This document shows positions 16,712 to 25,642 of a stretch of DNA of 32,318 bases, piece by piece; position 1 is the first letter of the stretch, and each line of letters opens with the position of its first letter. Both the position numbers and the translations under genes were made by a program. The DNA is from Nocardiaceae bacterium (lineage in GTDB: Bacteria > Actinomycetota > Actinomycetes > Mycobacteriales > Mycobacteriaceae), in contig JAJFUQ010000061.1 in the NCBI GenBank assembly GCA_021372355.1, forward strand, positions 1 through 32,318, written 5' to 3'. Under the pieces are notes generated by a model, which was given only the letters and a program-made list of their open reading frames with translations, did no database searches and had not been told where the DNA came from.

Positions 16712-16717
16712 GACCTT

Positions 16718-18124
16718 ATGTCGAAGACCTTCGTCGGGGCTCGACTTCGTCAGCTACGTCATGAACGCGGCCTCAGTCAAAGTGCCCTGGCGAAGCAGCT
16801 CGAGATCTCGGCGAGCTATCTCAATCAGATCGAGCACGATGTTCGTCCGCTGACCGTGCCGGTATTACTCCGCATCAGTGAAGTTTTCGGCATCGACGCG
16901 TCGTTCTTCGCGTCCCAGGACGACACCCGACTTGTCGCGGAACTGCAGGAAGTCGCGCTCGATGTCGAGATGGGCATCGACGCCGACGCCCATCAGATTG
17001 CCGACATGGTGTCCACGTATCCGACGCTTGCTCGCGCGATTGTCAACCTCCATCGCCGCTACCGGAACACCTCCGCCGCCCTGGCGGCGGCGACCGAAGA
17101 CCGCGCCGACGGCAGCGGCAGTGCCGCGATCAGCAAGCCGCATGAAGAGGTCCGCGACTACTTCTACCAACGGCAGAATTACCTGCACGATCTCGACGTC
17201 GCAGCCGAGGAACTGACGGCACGAATGCGCTTCCATGGCGGCGACGTCCATCGCGAGATCCGCCGGCGACTCGCGAGTCAGCACGATGTTCAGGTCGTCG
17301 AACGCATCGACCTCGGCGGAGGGTTGCTGCACCGCTACGACCCCGACACCCGGGTCCTGGAAATCGCACCGCATCTGTCGGCCGGTCAGCGCACCTTCAA
17401 ACTGGCCGCGGAACTCGCGTATCTCGAGGTCGGCGACCTGATTCAGGCCAATGTCGAGGAGGGGAACTTCACCTCCGACGCGTCGCGCAAACTTGCCATG
17501 CTCGGGTTTGCGAATTACTTCGCCGCGGCGACCGTCTTGCCGTACACGCACTTCCACGAGGTGGCCGAGGAGTACCGCTACGACATCGAACGACTTTCGG
17601 CGTTCTTCGCCCAGAGCTACGAAACGATCTGCCACCGACTGTCGACGCTGCAGCGTCCCAAACTGCGGGGCGTCCCGTTCTCGTTCGTGCGTGTCGATCG
17701 TGCGGGCAACATGTCGAAACGGCAGTCTGCCACCGGCTTTCACTTCTCGTCGAGCGGCGGCACGTGCCCGCTGTGGAATGTGTACGAGACGTTCGCCTAC
17801 CCCGGCAAGATCATGATTCAGATCGCGCAGATGCCGGACGGACGCAAATATCTGTGGGTCGCGCGCACAGTCGAGCGGCGGGCATCGCAGTTCAACCAGC
17901 CCAGCAAGACGTTCGCCATCGGACTCGGCTGCGAACTTCGCCATGCCAATCGACTCGTCTACGCCGACGGCATCGACCTTGTCGATGCAAAGGCAACCCC
18001 GATCGGTGCGGGATGCCGAGTGTGCGAACGGTCGAATTGTCCGCAACGGGCGTTCCCGCCGCTCGGCAAGGAAATCGACATCAGCGAGCATCAGAGTTCG
18101 ATCGCGCCGTATCTCATCGGCTGA
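16718..18124 (+). CDS. ramB: RamB-type transcriptional regulator of acetate/propionate metabolism
   Basis: This 468-residue ScfR-family regulator controls glyoxylate-shunt and related genes in response to short-chain acyl metabolites. It has an N-terminal XRE-type helix-turn-helix (residues about 6-60; GLSQSALAKQLEISASYLNQIEH). The middle domain (about 155-300) resembles the ImmA/IrrE-like peptidase fold region but shows no HExxH. A C-terminal ligand domain ends with a Cys cluster in GCRVCERSNCPQR. Length and layout fit RamB of Corynebacterium and mycobacteria (Rv0465c). It stands in divergent orientation to icl, as in M. tuberculosis, but about 8.7 kb away. A perfect palindrome in its promoter, and boxes of similar sequence before icl, indicate autoregulation and control of icl. 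Confidence 0.93.
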   Translation: MSKTFVGARLRQLRHERGLSQSALAKQLEISASYLNQIEHDVRPLTVPVLLRISEVFGIDASFFASQDDTRLVAELQEVALDVEMGIDADAHQIADMVSTYPTLARAIVNLHRRYRNTSAALAAATEDRADGSGSAAISKPHEEVRDYFYQRQNYLHDLDVAAEELTARMRFHGGDVHREIRRRLASQHDVQVVERIDLGGGLLHRYDPDTRVLEIAPHLSAGQRTFKLAAELAYLEVGDLIQANVEEGNFTSDASRKLAMLGFANYFAAATVLPYTHFHEVAEEYRYDIERLSAFFAQSYETICHRLSTLQRPKLRGVPFSFVRVDRAGNMSKRQSATGFHFSSSGGTCPLWNVYETFAYPGKIMIQIAQMPDGRKYLWVARTVERRASQFNQPSKTFAIGLGCELRHANRLVYADGIDLVDAKATPIGAGCRVCERSNCPQRAFPPLGKEIDISEHQSSIAPYLIG

Positions 18125-18293
18125 CAAATCGGACAACTGTGATCTTCGCCACGCCGACAACGGTGCTGAGCGATCGACACACGACGGCGTAGCGTCCGCA
18201 CCGTCGGCAAAGCCGCCAATGAACCCCAATTCGACAGCACCGTGCGATCGGCGTGGATGGCGGACCTTTGCTGTCGGCTGCTCTAGGAGAGCA

Positions 18294-19196
18294 ATGACTG
18301 AGTTGCAGCCGTTCTTCAAGGACGTCCAGACGCATTACGACTTGTCGGACGACTTCTTCAACCTCTTCCTCGACCCGACGCACACCTACAGCTGTGCGTA
18401 TTTTCGACGCGATGACCTGACTCTCGAGGAAGCGCAGCTTGCGAAGATCGACCTCGCACTCGACAAGTGCGATCTACGTCCTGGAATGACCCTGCTCGAC
18501 ATCGGCTGCGGCTGTGGTGCGGCAATGAAGCGAGCGGTCGAACGCTTTGACGTGAACGTCATCGGCCTGACGCTGAGCAAGAACCAGCACTCCGCGGTCA
18601 ATGCCGAACTCAAGAAGCTGAACTCAACACGGCAGGCCGAAGTTCGTTTGCAGGGTTGGGAAGAGTTCGACGAGAAGGTCGACCGCATCGTCAGCATCGG
18701 CGCGTTCGAGCACTTCCGGTACGAGCGCTACGCCGACTTCTTCGACTTCGCCTTCTCGGCGCTGCCTTCCGACGGGTCGATGTTGCTGCACACGATCACG
18801 AACTTCGACCGCCACACCTTGCGCGACCGCGGCATTCCCCTTCGCCGCGAAAACCTGCAGTTCTTCCGCTTCATCGCAACCGAGATCTTCCCCGGCGGGC
18901 AGCTGCCCCAACCGAAGCAGGTCATCGACGGCGCCACAGCAGTCGGATTCAACGTCGAACGCGTTCATCCCTTGCAGCAGCACTACGCGAAGACCCTCGA
19001 CATCTGGGCGGCCAATCTCCAGGCACGTCGCGAGGACGCGATCGCCATCCACTCGCTCGAAATGTACGACCGCTACATGAAGTACCTGACGGGCTGTGCC
19101 GACCATTTCCGGCAGGGCTACATCGACGTCATGCAGTTCACGCTTCGCAAGAGCCCGTGGACAACGCTGTCCAGCGATATCCCCTCGGTGCTCTAG
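18294..19196 (+). CDS. Cyclopropane mycolic acid synthase family methyltransferase
   Basis: This 300-residue SAM-dependent methyltransferase modifies double bonds of lipid chains (cyclopropanation, methyl or hydroxymethyl branches); relatives act on mycolic acids in the cell envelope. Family segments are HYDLSDDFFNLFLDPTHTYSCAYF near the start, SAM motif LLDIGCGCG (residues 67-75), VIGLTLSKNQ, and SIGAFEHF (144-151) with the active-site Glu. The C-terminal TGCADHFRQGYIDVMQFTL also fits. The closest known types are UmaA, PcaA and CmaA of mycobacteria. The ATG at 18294 follows AGGAGA; the frame is open upstream, but that part overlaps ramB and shows no similarity. In M. tuberculosis umaA and pcaA also lie near ramB and icl1. 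It ends before a bidirectional terminator. Confidence 0.92.
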   Translation: MTELQPFFKDVQTHYDLSDDFFNLFLDPTHTYSCAYFRRDDLTLEEAQLAKIDLALDKCDLRPGMTLLDIGCGCGAAMKRAVERFDVNVIGLTLSKNQHSAVNAELKKLNSTRQAEVRLQGWEEFDEKVDRIVSIGAFEHFRYERYADFFDFAFSALPSDGSMLLHTITNFDRHTLRDRGIPLRRENLQFFRFIATEIFPGGQLPQPKQVIDGATAVGFNVERVHPLQQHYAKTLDIWAANLQARREDAIAIHSLEMYDRYMKYLTGCADHFRQGYIDVMQFTLRKSPWTTLSSDIPSVL

Positions 19197-19207
19197 CCGA
19201 CTGAATG

Positions 19208-19250
19208 CAGTAATGGCTGGCCTGCGCCGGGGGCAGGCCAGCCATTACTG
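19208..19250. terminator. Long perfect bidirectional terminator
   Basis: 18-base perfect arms (starting CAGTAATGG and ending CCATTACTG) surround a 7-base loop exactly between the convergent methyltransferase and fadE5 genes. Confidence 0.88.
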
Positions 19251-19259
19251 ATCAGAAAG

Positions 19260-21095
19260 CTAGAACGCGGCTTCGTCGAGTTCCATGATGTCGTTGCACA
19301 CCGTCGAGATGATCTGGCGCGTGGCCGAGATCCGGGGCAGGACGTTGTAGCAGAAGAAGCTCGCGACAGCGACCTTGCCCTCGTAGAAGCGGCGGTCCTT
19401 GTCCGAGGTGTCTTCGTCGTCGAGCTTCTCGAGCGCGATCTGCGCCTGCAGCAGCAGACGCCATCCGATCATGAGGTCGCCGACGGCCAGCAGGAAGCGC
19501 ACAGAAGCGAGGCCGACCTTGTACAGCTCCGACGGAGTGCGCTGGGCACCCATGAGGTGACCGAACAGCTGGCCGTTGATCGCGTGGATGTCGTCGAGAG
19601 CGGTCTGCAGCAGCTCGCGCTCGTCCTTGAGCGACTCCGGGCCCTCCGCGTCGATGAACTTCTTGATCTCACCGGTGACGTGACCGTAGGCACCGCCCTT
19701 GTCGCGGGCGATCTTGCGGAAGAAGAAGTCCTGCGCCTGAATCGCGGTCGTGCCCTCGTAGAGCGAGTCGATCTTCGCGTCCCGGATGTACTGCTCGATC
19801 GGGTAGTCCTGGAGGAAGCCCGATCCGCCGAGAGTCTGCAGCGACTCGGTCAGCATCTCGTAGGCACGCTCGGAACCGACGCCCTTGACGATCGGGAGAA
19901 GGAAGTCGTCGACGCGGTGCGCCATGGCGGCGTCAGCACCCGAAACCTTCTCGGCGACAACCGGATCCTGGTGCGCGGCGCAGTACATCCACACTGCCCG
20001 GAGGCCCTCCGCGTACGCCTTCTGCATCGCGAGGCTACGACGGACGTCCGGGTGGTGCATGATCGTCACGCGCGGAGCGGCCTTGTCCATCGAGTGCGTG
20101 AGATCCGCACCCTGGACGCGTTCCTTCGCGTATGCAAGCGCGTTGAGATAGCCGGTCGAGAGCGTGCCCGCCGCCTTCGTGCCGACCATCATGCGAGCGT
20201 TCTCGATGACCTTGAACATCTGCGCGATGCCGTCGTGCTTGTCGCCGACGAGCCAGCCGACGGCAGGGTTGTCGGTCGCACCGAAGGTGACCTCGCACGT
20301 CGCCGAGGACTTGATGCCCATCTTGTGCTCAACGCCGGTCACGTAAGCGCCGTTGCGCTCGCCGATCTCCATCGTCTCCGGGTCGTGGTGGAACTTCGGC
20401 ACGTAGAACAGGCTCAGGCCCTTGGTTCCCGGGCCGGCTCCCTCGGGGCGCGCGAGCACCAGGTGGAAGAGGTTCGGGGATACGTCGTCGACGTCGCCAC
20501 CGGTGATGAAGCGCTTCACGCCCTCGATGTGCCACGTGCCGTCCGGCTGCTCGATCGCCTTCGTGCGACCGGCGCCGACGTCCGAACCGGCATCCGGCTC
20601 GGTGAGGACCATCGTGGCGGCCCACTTGTTCTCGTAGGCGAAGGACGCCCACTTCTTCTGCTGTTCGTTGCCCTCCTTGTAGAGGACGTTCGCCATGACC
20701 GGGCCGAGGTTGTTGAAGTTCGCGGCCGGGTTCGCGGACACCAGCAACTCCTGGATCGACCAGAAGAGAGGCGCCGGAGCCGGCTCGCCGCCCATGCCCT
20801 CGTCGAGCCCGAGTCGAACGAAGTCCGCTTCCATGAGCGCCTTGATCGAGCGCTTCAGCGCGTCGGGCAGCTTCACCGACGCGTTCGCTACATCGAACTC
20901 GGTGGGGTGACGGTCAGCCTCGGCCCACGACTCGGCGACCGGTCCTTCGGCAAGGCGAACGACTTCGTCGAGAACGGCTTTCACCGTTTCCGTGTCGAGG
21001 TCGCCGTAGACACCGTTGTCGAGTAGTTCGTCGATTCCGAGGACCTCGAACAGGTTGAACTCGATGTCACGAAGGTTGGCTTTGTAATGACCCAC
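19260..21095 (-). CDS. fadE5: FadE5-type acyl-CoA dehydrogenase
   Basis: This FAD enzyme introduces the alpha,beta double bond into acyl-CoA in beta-oxidation. With the GTG start at 21095 the protein has 611 residues, the length of mycobacterial FadE5. This start follows GAGGAG, and the N-terminus [18 protein letters not shown] matches the family; the frame is open further upstream, without similarity. Domains in order are the N-terminal helical part, the ACAD middle domain with [20 protein letters not shown] and [10 protein letters not shown], and a C-terminal helical domain with [21 protein letters not shown] and [15 protein letters not shown] (catalytic Glu). A further C-terminal extension ends in [11 protein letters not shown]. 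FadE5 proteins accept a broad range of long chains. The divergent neighbour is a tocopherol-cyclase-like gene. Confidence 0.95.
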   Translation of the reverse strand: MGHYKANLRDIEFNLFEVLGIDELLDNGVYGDLDTETVKAVLDEVVRLAEGPVAESWAEADRHPTEFDVANASVKLPDALKRSIKALMEADFVRLGLDEGMGGEPAPAPLFWSIQELLVSANPAANFNNLGPVMANVLYKEGNEQQKKWASFAYENKWAATMVLTEPDAGSDVGAGRTKAIEQPDGTWHIEGVKRFITGGDVDDVSPNLFHLVLARPEGAGPGTKGLSLFYVPKFHHDPETMEIGERNGAYVTGVEHKMGIKSSATCEVTFGATDNPAVGWLVGDKHDGIAQMFKVIENARMMVGTKAAGTLSTGYLNALAYAKERVQGADLTHSMDKAAPRVTIMHHPDVRRSLAMQKAYAEGLRAVWMYCAAHQDPVVAEKVSGADAAMAHRVDDFLLPIVKGVGSERAYEMLTESLQTLGGSGFLQDYPIEQYIRDAKIDSLYEGTTAIQAQDFFFRKIARDKGGAYGHVTGEIKKFIDAEGPESLKDERELLQTALDDIHAINGQLFGHLMGAQRTPSELYKVGLASVRFLLAVGDLMIGWRLLLQAQIALEKLDDEDTSDKDRRFYEGKVAVASFFCYNVLPRISATRQIISTVCNDIMELDEAAF

Positions 21096-21198
21096 AATGA
21101 TCTCCTCAGCGCGCGCGGGGGTGCTGGCGCACTGAGCTAAACACCGCAATCGCGGCATCGCAACAAAATCGTCTGCAGAAATGATGACGTCGCCGATC

Positions 21199-21239
21199 CT
21201 GATACATAACGGGGGCTCCAAGCCCCGGGGAAGTATCAG
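21199..21239. promoter_or_regulatory. Nested inverted repeat in the fadE5 / cyclase-like intergenic region
   Basis: Outer arms CTGATAC (21199-21205) and GTATCAG (21233-21239) enclose inner arms GGGGCT (21212-21217) and AGCCCC (21221-21226). It lies in the 214-base divergent promoter region and could hold two operator half-sites or an RNA hairpin. No regulator is assigned. Confidence 0.45.
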
Positions 21240-21309
21240 AACCGCGGTTCCCAAAGCCCGCTGCGGCGAAGGCATACTTTTTCGGCGCCGAACGGGGTAG
21301 ACGAGAGGT

Positions 21310-22353
21310 ATGACCCCATGGCCTTTCAACCGGTATCGCGCGAGCGGTGCCGATCTGCCTTTCGGTGATCCGCGCCGCGCGCACGGGGTTGCGATGGAGG
21401 GCTATTTCTGGCGGTTCACCCTCCCCGACTCGGATCGCTGCATCATCGCGCTGATCGGGGTGAATCGGTCCGTTGAGGGAACCTGGTCGACCTTGGGATT
21501 GGGCTCCTACCCCAATGGCTTTCTGCGGACGACTGCGCATCCAGAGGGCTTCGCAGATCCGGATGCGTTGGGCGCAACGGCCGGTGCGGCCTTCCAAGCG
21601 TCGATCGACCGAGTCCGCGTCGATCTCGGGTCGGACGCCACCCTCGACGTCCGCATCGTCGAACGCCAAGAGTGGCCTCGCCGCTCCTTTGGCGGATCGA
21701 GCGTCTTTCAGTCGGTCCCCGCGTTGAATCAGTACTGGCATCCGTGGCTGCTCGGTGGCCGCGCCGAAGGCACCGCGATCGTGGGCGGCACGGAGTGGAA
21801 CCTTGACGGCGCTTCTGTCTACGGCGAAAAGAACTGGGGCAAAGGCGGTTTCCCCGACTCGTGGTGGTGGGGGCAGGCGCACGGGTTCGCCGAACCGCAA
21901 GCGTGTGTCGCCTTCGCCGGTGGCGAAGTAACGGCGGGACCGCTCAAGACCGAGGTGACAGCGCTCGTCGTCCGACTTCCCGATGGTCGAGTCATTCGGC
22001 TGGGGAATCCCGGTGTGTCTCCAGTTCACGCCACCGTCTCTGACGAGAGATGGTCGCTGCGCGGACGACGTGGGCGAACGACCGTGACTCTCGAAGGGAC
22101 TGCTCCGCTGGGCTCGGCCCACGTCTTGCCGGTCCCGCTGCCCGCCGAGCGGCGCAACATCGCGGGTGCGATCGAGCATCTCGGCGGTCGGGTCGCAGTC
22201 GAGGTGCGGGAGAACGGGCGCCTGACGTGGCGCGGAGAGTCGAACATAGCCGGGCTCGAGCACGGCGGCATCGAGCGTGCACGCGCGGAGATCACGCGGC
22301 GAGGCGGTGCGAGCGACGATTCTGACGCCGCACCGACCGCCGCCGAATCATGA
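21310..22353 (+). CDS. Tocopherol cyclase-like protein
   Basis: This 347-residue protein resembles the tocopherol cyclase family, whose plant and cyanobacterial members close the chromanol ring of vitamin E. It begins with a family-like [10 protein letters not shown] segment. A central [20 protein letters not shown] (about residues 157-176) corresponds to the AEKNWG-xxFPxxWxW motif of these enzymes. C-terminal beta-strand-rich segments follow. No signal peptide or transmembrane helix is evident. The start follows GAGAGG closely and is not certain. No tocopherol pathway genes are seen nearby; the neighbours are fadE5 (divergent) and an acyl-CoA ligase (convergent, stop codons overlapping by 6 bases). 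The fold is lipocalin-like, and the real substrate may be another lipid or quinone. Confidence 0.7.
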   Translation: MTPWPFNRYRASGADLPFGDPRRAHGVAMEGYFWRFTLPDSDRCIIALIGVNRSVEGTWSTLGLGSYPNGFLRTTAHPEGFADPDALGATAGAAFQASIDRVRVDLGSDATLDVRIVERQEWPRRSFGGSSVFQSVPALNQYWHPWLLGGRAEGTAIVGGTEWNLDGASVYGEKNWGKGGFPDSWWWGQAHGFAEPQACVAFAGGEVTAGPLKTEVTALVVRLPDGRVIRLGNPGVSPVHATVSDERWSLRGRRGRTTVTLEGTAPLGSAHVLPVPLPAERRNIAGAIEHLGGRVAVEVRENGRLTWRGESNIAGLEHGGIERARAEITRRGGASDDSDAAPTAAES

Positions 22354-24093
22354 TCGCGCTCCCGAATAGATGTCCTCGATGACGTCGGAGTAGTTCTTCA
22401 TGACCACCGGGCGCTTCACCTTGAGGCTCGGCGTCAGCTCACCGCTCTCGACAGTGAGTTCGTGCGGCAGAACCCGGAACTGCTTGACCGTCTCCCACTT
22501 GTTGAGGCCGGCATTGACGCTCGTGATCGCGTATTCGATCGTCGCGTTGACGTCGGCAACGCCCTTCACGGCGTCGGGGTCGAGGGTCACGAGAACGCTC
22601 GCAAAGTTGCGGCCGTCGGCGATGACCACGGCGTTGGAGACGAGCGGGCACGCGGCTTTGATCGCGGACTCGATCGCAGTCGGCGCGATGTACTTGCCGC
22701 CACTGGTCTTGACCAGATCCTTCTTGCGATCGGTGATCTTCAGAAAGTTGCCGGCGTCGAGTTCCCCGATGTCCCCGGTGGCGAACCAGCCCTCGGAGTC
22801 GAGGACCTCGGCCGTTCTGTCGGGCAGATTGTGGTACCCACGCATGATCCCGGGGCCACGCAAGAGGATCTCGCCGTCGGCGGCGATTCGCACCTGGGTG
22901 CCCGGAAAAGGCTGTCCGACAGTGCCTATCCGGACGTTGCCAGGACGGTTGACGAACGAAGCGCCCGTCGTCTCCGTGAGTCCGTAGCCTTCGAGAATCG
23001 GCAAGCCGGCGGCCGCGAACCATTCGGCGATCTGCGGCGACAGCGCCGCACTTCCGGAGACGAGGTATTCGAGGTTGCCGCCAAGCCGCGCGCGAATCTT
23101 GCTGAACACCAAGCGATCTGCGATCGCCAACTCTGCTGCCCGCCACGGCGGCACGCTTGCACCGGCGGCCTTTCGACGAACGCTGTCGACACCCACGGCG
23201 AACGCCCAGTTGAAGATCTTCGCTTTGACGCCGCCCTCGGCTTCGGTTGTCGACACGACGCGGCTGTAGATCTTTTCGAAGATGCGAGGTGCGGCCGCCA
23301 TGAAGCTGGGCTGGATGAGTCCGACGTTGTCGACGATCCGATCGATCCGACCGTCGATGGCGGTAACGAATCCGATCTCGTACTGGGCCGCGAGAAGCAA
23401 CTTCCCGAACACATGCGACAGCGGGAGCCACAGAAACTGCACGTGATCCGGGCGGATGACGTTCTCGGACGCAACGGCCGAACCGAGGTACATCCAGTTG
23501 CCGTGCGTGAGCTCGACGCCCTTCGGTCGCCCGGTCGTTCCGGACGTGTAGACGATCGTCGCGAGACTGTCCGGCGTCACCTCGGCGAGAGCTTGATCGA
23601 TGGCGTCCGGGTGCTCGCTCAGGTGATGGCGACCGAGCTCGGCAAGTCGGCCGACCGTGAGCGCCCCTTCGTCGTCCCCATCGAACAACACGACGTGGCG
23701 GACATTGCCCACGAACCCGTCGCCTCGGCGCAGCTTCGCCAACTGGGCCGCATCCTCCGCGAACACGACCACCGCACCGCAGTCGCGCACGATGTAGTCG
23801 ACGTCTTCGGCATTGGTGCTCGGATACACCGTTGTCGTCGCGGCACCGGCGAGTCCAACCGCCAGGTCGGCGAGCACCCATTCGAGCCGAGTCGTCGCGG
23901 CGATCGCAACGCGCTGTTCGTGCTGGACTCCGAGCGCAAGCAATCCCGCGGCGAGTTCGCGAGCCTGGAGTGCGGTGTCTTCCCAGGTCAGGGTTCGCCA
24001 TCGGCCATCGGAAGTGGGTGTGCGGAACGCTTCGCGACCCACAGACCGGTGGGCTTGATCGAGGAACAGTGCCCCGGTTGACGGGTGGTTCAT
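22348..24093 (-). CDS. Long-chain fatty acyl-CoA ligase (AMP-binding)
   Basis: This 581-residue ANL-superfamily enzyme activates a carboxylic acid through an acyl-AMP to the CoA thioester. Motifs in order are the P-loop YTSGTTGRPKGVELTHGNW (residues 182-200), GYGLTETTGASF, the EGWFATGDIGELD segment with the adenylate-binding Asp, and the DRKKDLVKTSGGKYIAPTAIE hinge and lysine region. The lack of a phosphopantetheine domain and the length fit the FACL/FadD15 type. It overlaps the upstream monooxygenase gene by four bases and is thus the fourth gene of the ring-cleavage operon, a place that suggests activation of a side chain or ring-cleavage product, although long-chain activation is the known family role. 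Confidence 0.92.
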   Translation of the reverse strand: MNHPSTGALFLDQAHRSVGREAFRTPTSDGRWRTLTWEDTALQARELAAGLLALGVQHEQRVAIAATTRLEWVLADLAVGLAGAATTTVYPSTNAEDVDYIVRDCGAVVVFAEDAAQLAKLRRGDGFVGNVRHVVLFDGDDEGALTVGRLAELGRHHLSEHPDAIDQALAEVTPDSLATIVYTSGTTGRPKGVELTHGNWMYLGSAVASENVIRPDHVQFLWLPLSHVFGKLLLAAQYEIGFVTAIDGRIDRIVDNVGLIQPSFMAAAPRIFEKIYSRVVSTTEAEGGVKAKIFNWAFAVGVDSVRRKAAGASVPPWRAAELAIADRLVFSKIRARLGGNLEYLVSGSAALSPQIAEWFAAAGLPILEGYGLTETTGASFVNRPGNVRIGTVGQPFPGTQVRIAADGEILLRGPGIMRGYHNLPDRTAEVLDSEGWFATGDIGELDAGNFLKITDRKKDLVKTSGGKYIAPTAIESAIKAACPLVSNAVVIADGRNFASVLVTLDPDAVKGVADVNATIEYAITSVNAGLNKWETVKQFRVLPHELTVESGELTPSLKVKRPVVMKNYSDVIEDIYSGARS

Positions 24094-25637
24094 CGGGATT
24101 CCTTGCAGTTGGTGATGCCCGCGGAGACGAGTCGGCGCTGCCAGACACGCAGATCTGGCGTTTCAGCGGCGGCCGCCACGACGCGGTCCGGGCGAACGAG
24201 GATGGCGTTGGCACGCTGGTGGTCAAGCAGTGCGTTGGCCTCGGAATCGGTGTCGCGGACCTGAACGACAACGGTGCCCAATTCGTCGTAGAACCGACGG
24301 AGGCCGGGTTCGAAGGCGTCGATGCGGTCGGCACCGCGATAGACGAGAGCCCACCCCGAGCCCACGAGCTCGTCGAGTCGTTTCCCTCCGACCGAAGGCT
24401 GAGATACGACATCCCCGGTTCGCTTTTTCCGACGTCCGCCGTCGTGGACGAGCGGACCCTTTCCGAATGTGGGCCAAAACGTGCTCACGATTTTGTCGTC
24501 GGCTCCGAGGACGGAGGTCAGGGCCCGGATCGCGGCGTTTCTCGGGACAGTGAGTTGCGCCGGACCACACGTCATCAGGGCGCCGATGAGAACCGCAAGC
24601 TGGACAACGCGACGGGAGTACGGACGTCGCTCCGCCTCGTACGTATCGAGAATCCGGTCGTCGGCCTTGCCCTCGAGCACGAGCGCGAGCTTCCATGCGA
24701 GATTCGCCGCATCGCGGATGCCCGCGCACATTCCCTGGCCGATGAACGGCGGAGTCTGGTGGGCCGCATCGCCAAGCAGGAACACTCGACCGTCACGCCA
24801 CTTGTCCGCGATGGCGCCACGGAACGTGTAGCAGGTCTGGCGGAGAAACGTGAGCTTCTCGGGGTCGACTCCGGTCAACCATGGACGGGTCAATTCGAGG
24901 ACCTTGTCATGGTCGAACTCCTCCGGCTTCTCGCCTGACTTCAGACGGAATTCCCAGCGGTATCGACCCGGCGTCACCGGCATGAAGGTCGCTGCCCGTT
25001 CGTAGTCGCACACCTGCTGAACACCGTCGTAGATGTCGAGCGGCTCCGGAGTGGCGATATCGACGACGAGCCATTGCTGTTCGAAGTCGAAGTCCTCCAT
25101 CGTCGCGCCGACGACGGAGCGAGTCAGGCTGTTGGCGCCATCGCAGCCGAGAACGGCGTCGGTCCACACTTCGTGTTCGGCCCCGGTGTCGGTGTCGCGG
25201 AACCGGACGCGTACCGGGGCTCGACCACCGCTGACCCGCTCGATCGCGTAGACCTCGACACCGCCGCGGAACTCGACGGCCTCGCTCTTCTCGAGCGCAC
25301 GACGAAGAACGCGTTCGAGGTCGGGCTGGTCGAACATGTTGGCCTGCGGAAAGCCATGGACCTGACGGTCGCGGCGAAGGTCCGCGAGGACGCGGTGTCG
25401 AGCGTCGGTCAGGCGCATGCCGGGTGCGGGCCGCGAGATGCTTCGCACCTCTTCCTCGAGACCCATCGACGCGAAGATGCGAAAGACCTCGTCGTCGAAG
25501 TGCACCGCGCGCGGCAACGGATACACCTCGGGCCAGCGTTCGAGAACCAGCGTCTGAATACCGCGCTGCCCGAGCAAGATTGCGGCACTGGCGCCGGTCG
25601 GCCCGGCACCGACGACCACTGCGGGAACGTACTGCAT
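24090..25637 (-). CDS. MhpA-like FAD-dependent aromatic monooxygenase
   Basis: This 515-residue flavoprotein hydroxylase is of the 3-(3-hydroxyphenyl)propionate hydroxylase (MhpA) type, which adds a hydroxyl ortho to a phenolic hydroxyl to make a catechol. The N-terminal FAD motif is VVVGAGPTGA (residues 7-16). The DG motif is VLGCDGANSLTR (about 162-173), and the second FAD motif is GDAAHQTPPFIGQG (289-302). A thioredoxin-like C-terminal domain follows. The start at 25637 puts the FAD motif in its usual place; the frame is open upstream without similarity. It lies 5 bases behind the FAH-family gene and overlaps the ligase gene by 4. Its product would be the substrate of the extradiol dioxygenase encoded at the head of this operon. 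Confidence 0.92.
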   Translation of the reverse strand: MQYVPAVVVGAGPTGASAAILLGQRGIQTLVLERWPEVYPLPRAVHFDDEVFRIFASMGLEEEVRSISRPAPGMRLTDARHRVLADLRRDRQVHGFPQANMFDQPDLERVLRRALEKSEAVEFRGGVEVYAIERVSGGRAPVRVRFRDTDTGAEHEVWTDAVLGCDGANSLTRSVVGATMEDFDFEQQWLVVDIATPEPLDIYDGVQQVCDYERAATFMPVTPGRYRWEFRLKSGEKPEEFDHDKVLELTRPWLTGVDPEKLTFLRQTCYTFRGAIADKWRDGRVFLLGDAAHQTPPFIGQGMCAGIRDAANLAWKLALVLEGKADDRILDTYEAERRPYSRRVVQLAVLIGALMTCGPAQLTVPRNAAIRALTSVLGADDKIVSTFWPTFGKGPLVHDGGRRKKRTGDVVSQPSVGGKRLDELVGSGWALVYRGADRIDAFEPGLRRFYDELGTVVVQVRDTDSEANALLDHQRANAILVRPDRVVAAAAETPDLRVWQRRLVSAGITNCKESR

Positions 25638-25642
25638 GTCGA

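Noticed and set aside
19557..21026. 489-codon frame opposite fadE5
   Set aside because: It is a shadow of a well-supported gene and has no ribosome site or recognisable motif.
22462..24081. 539-codon frame opposite the acyl-CoA ligase
   Set aside because: It is a shadow frame; AMP-binding motifs are in the opposite strand.
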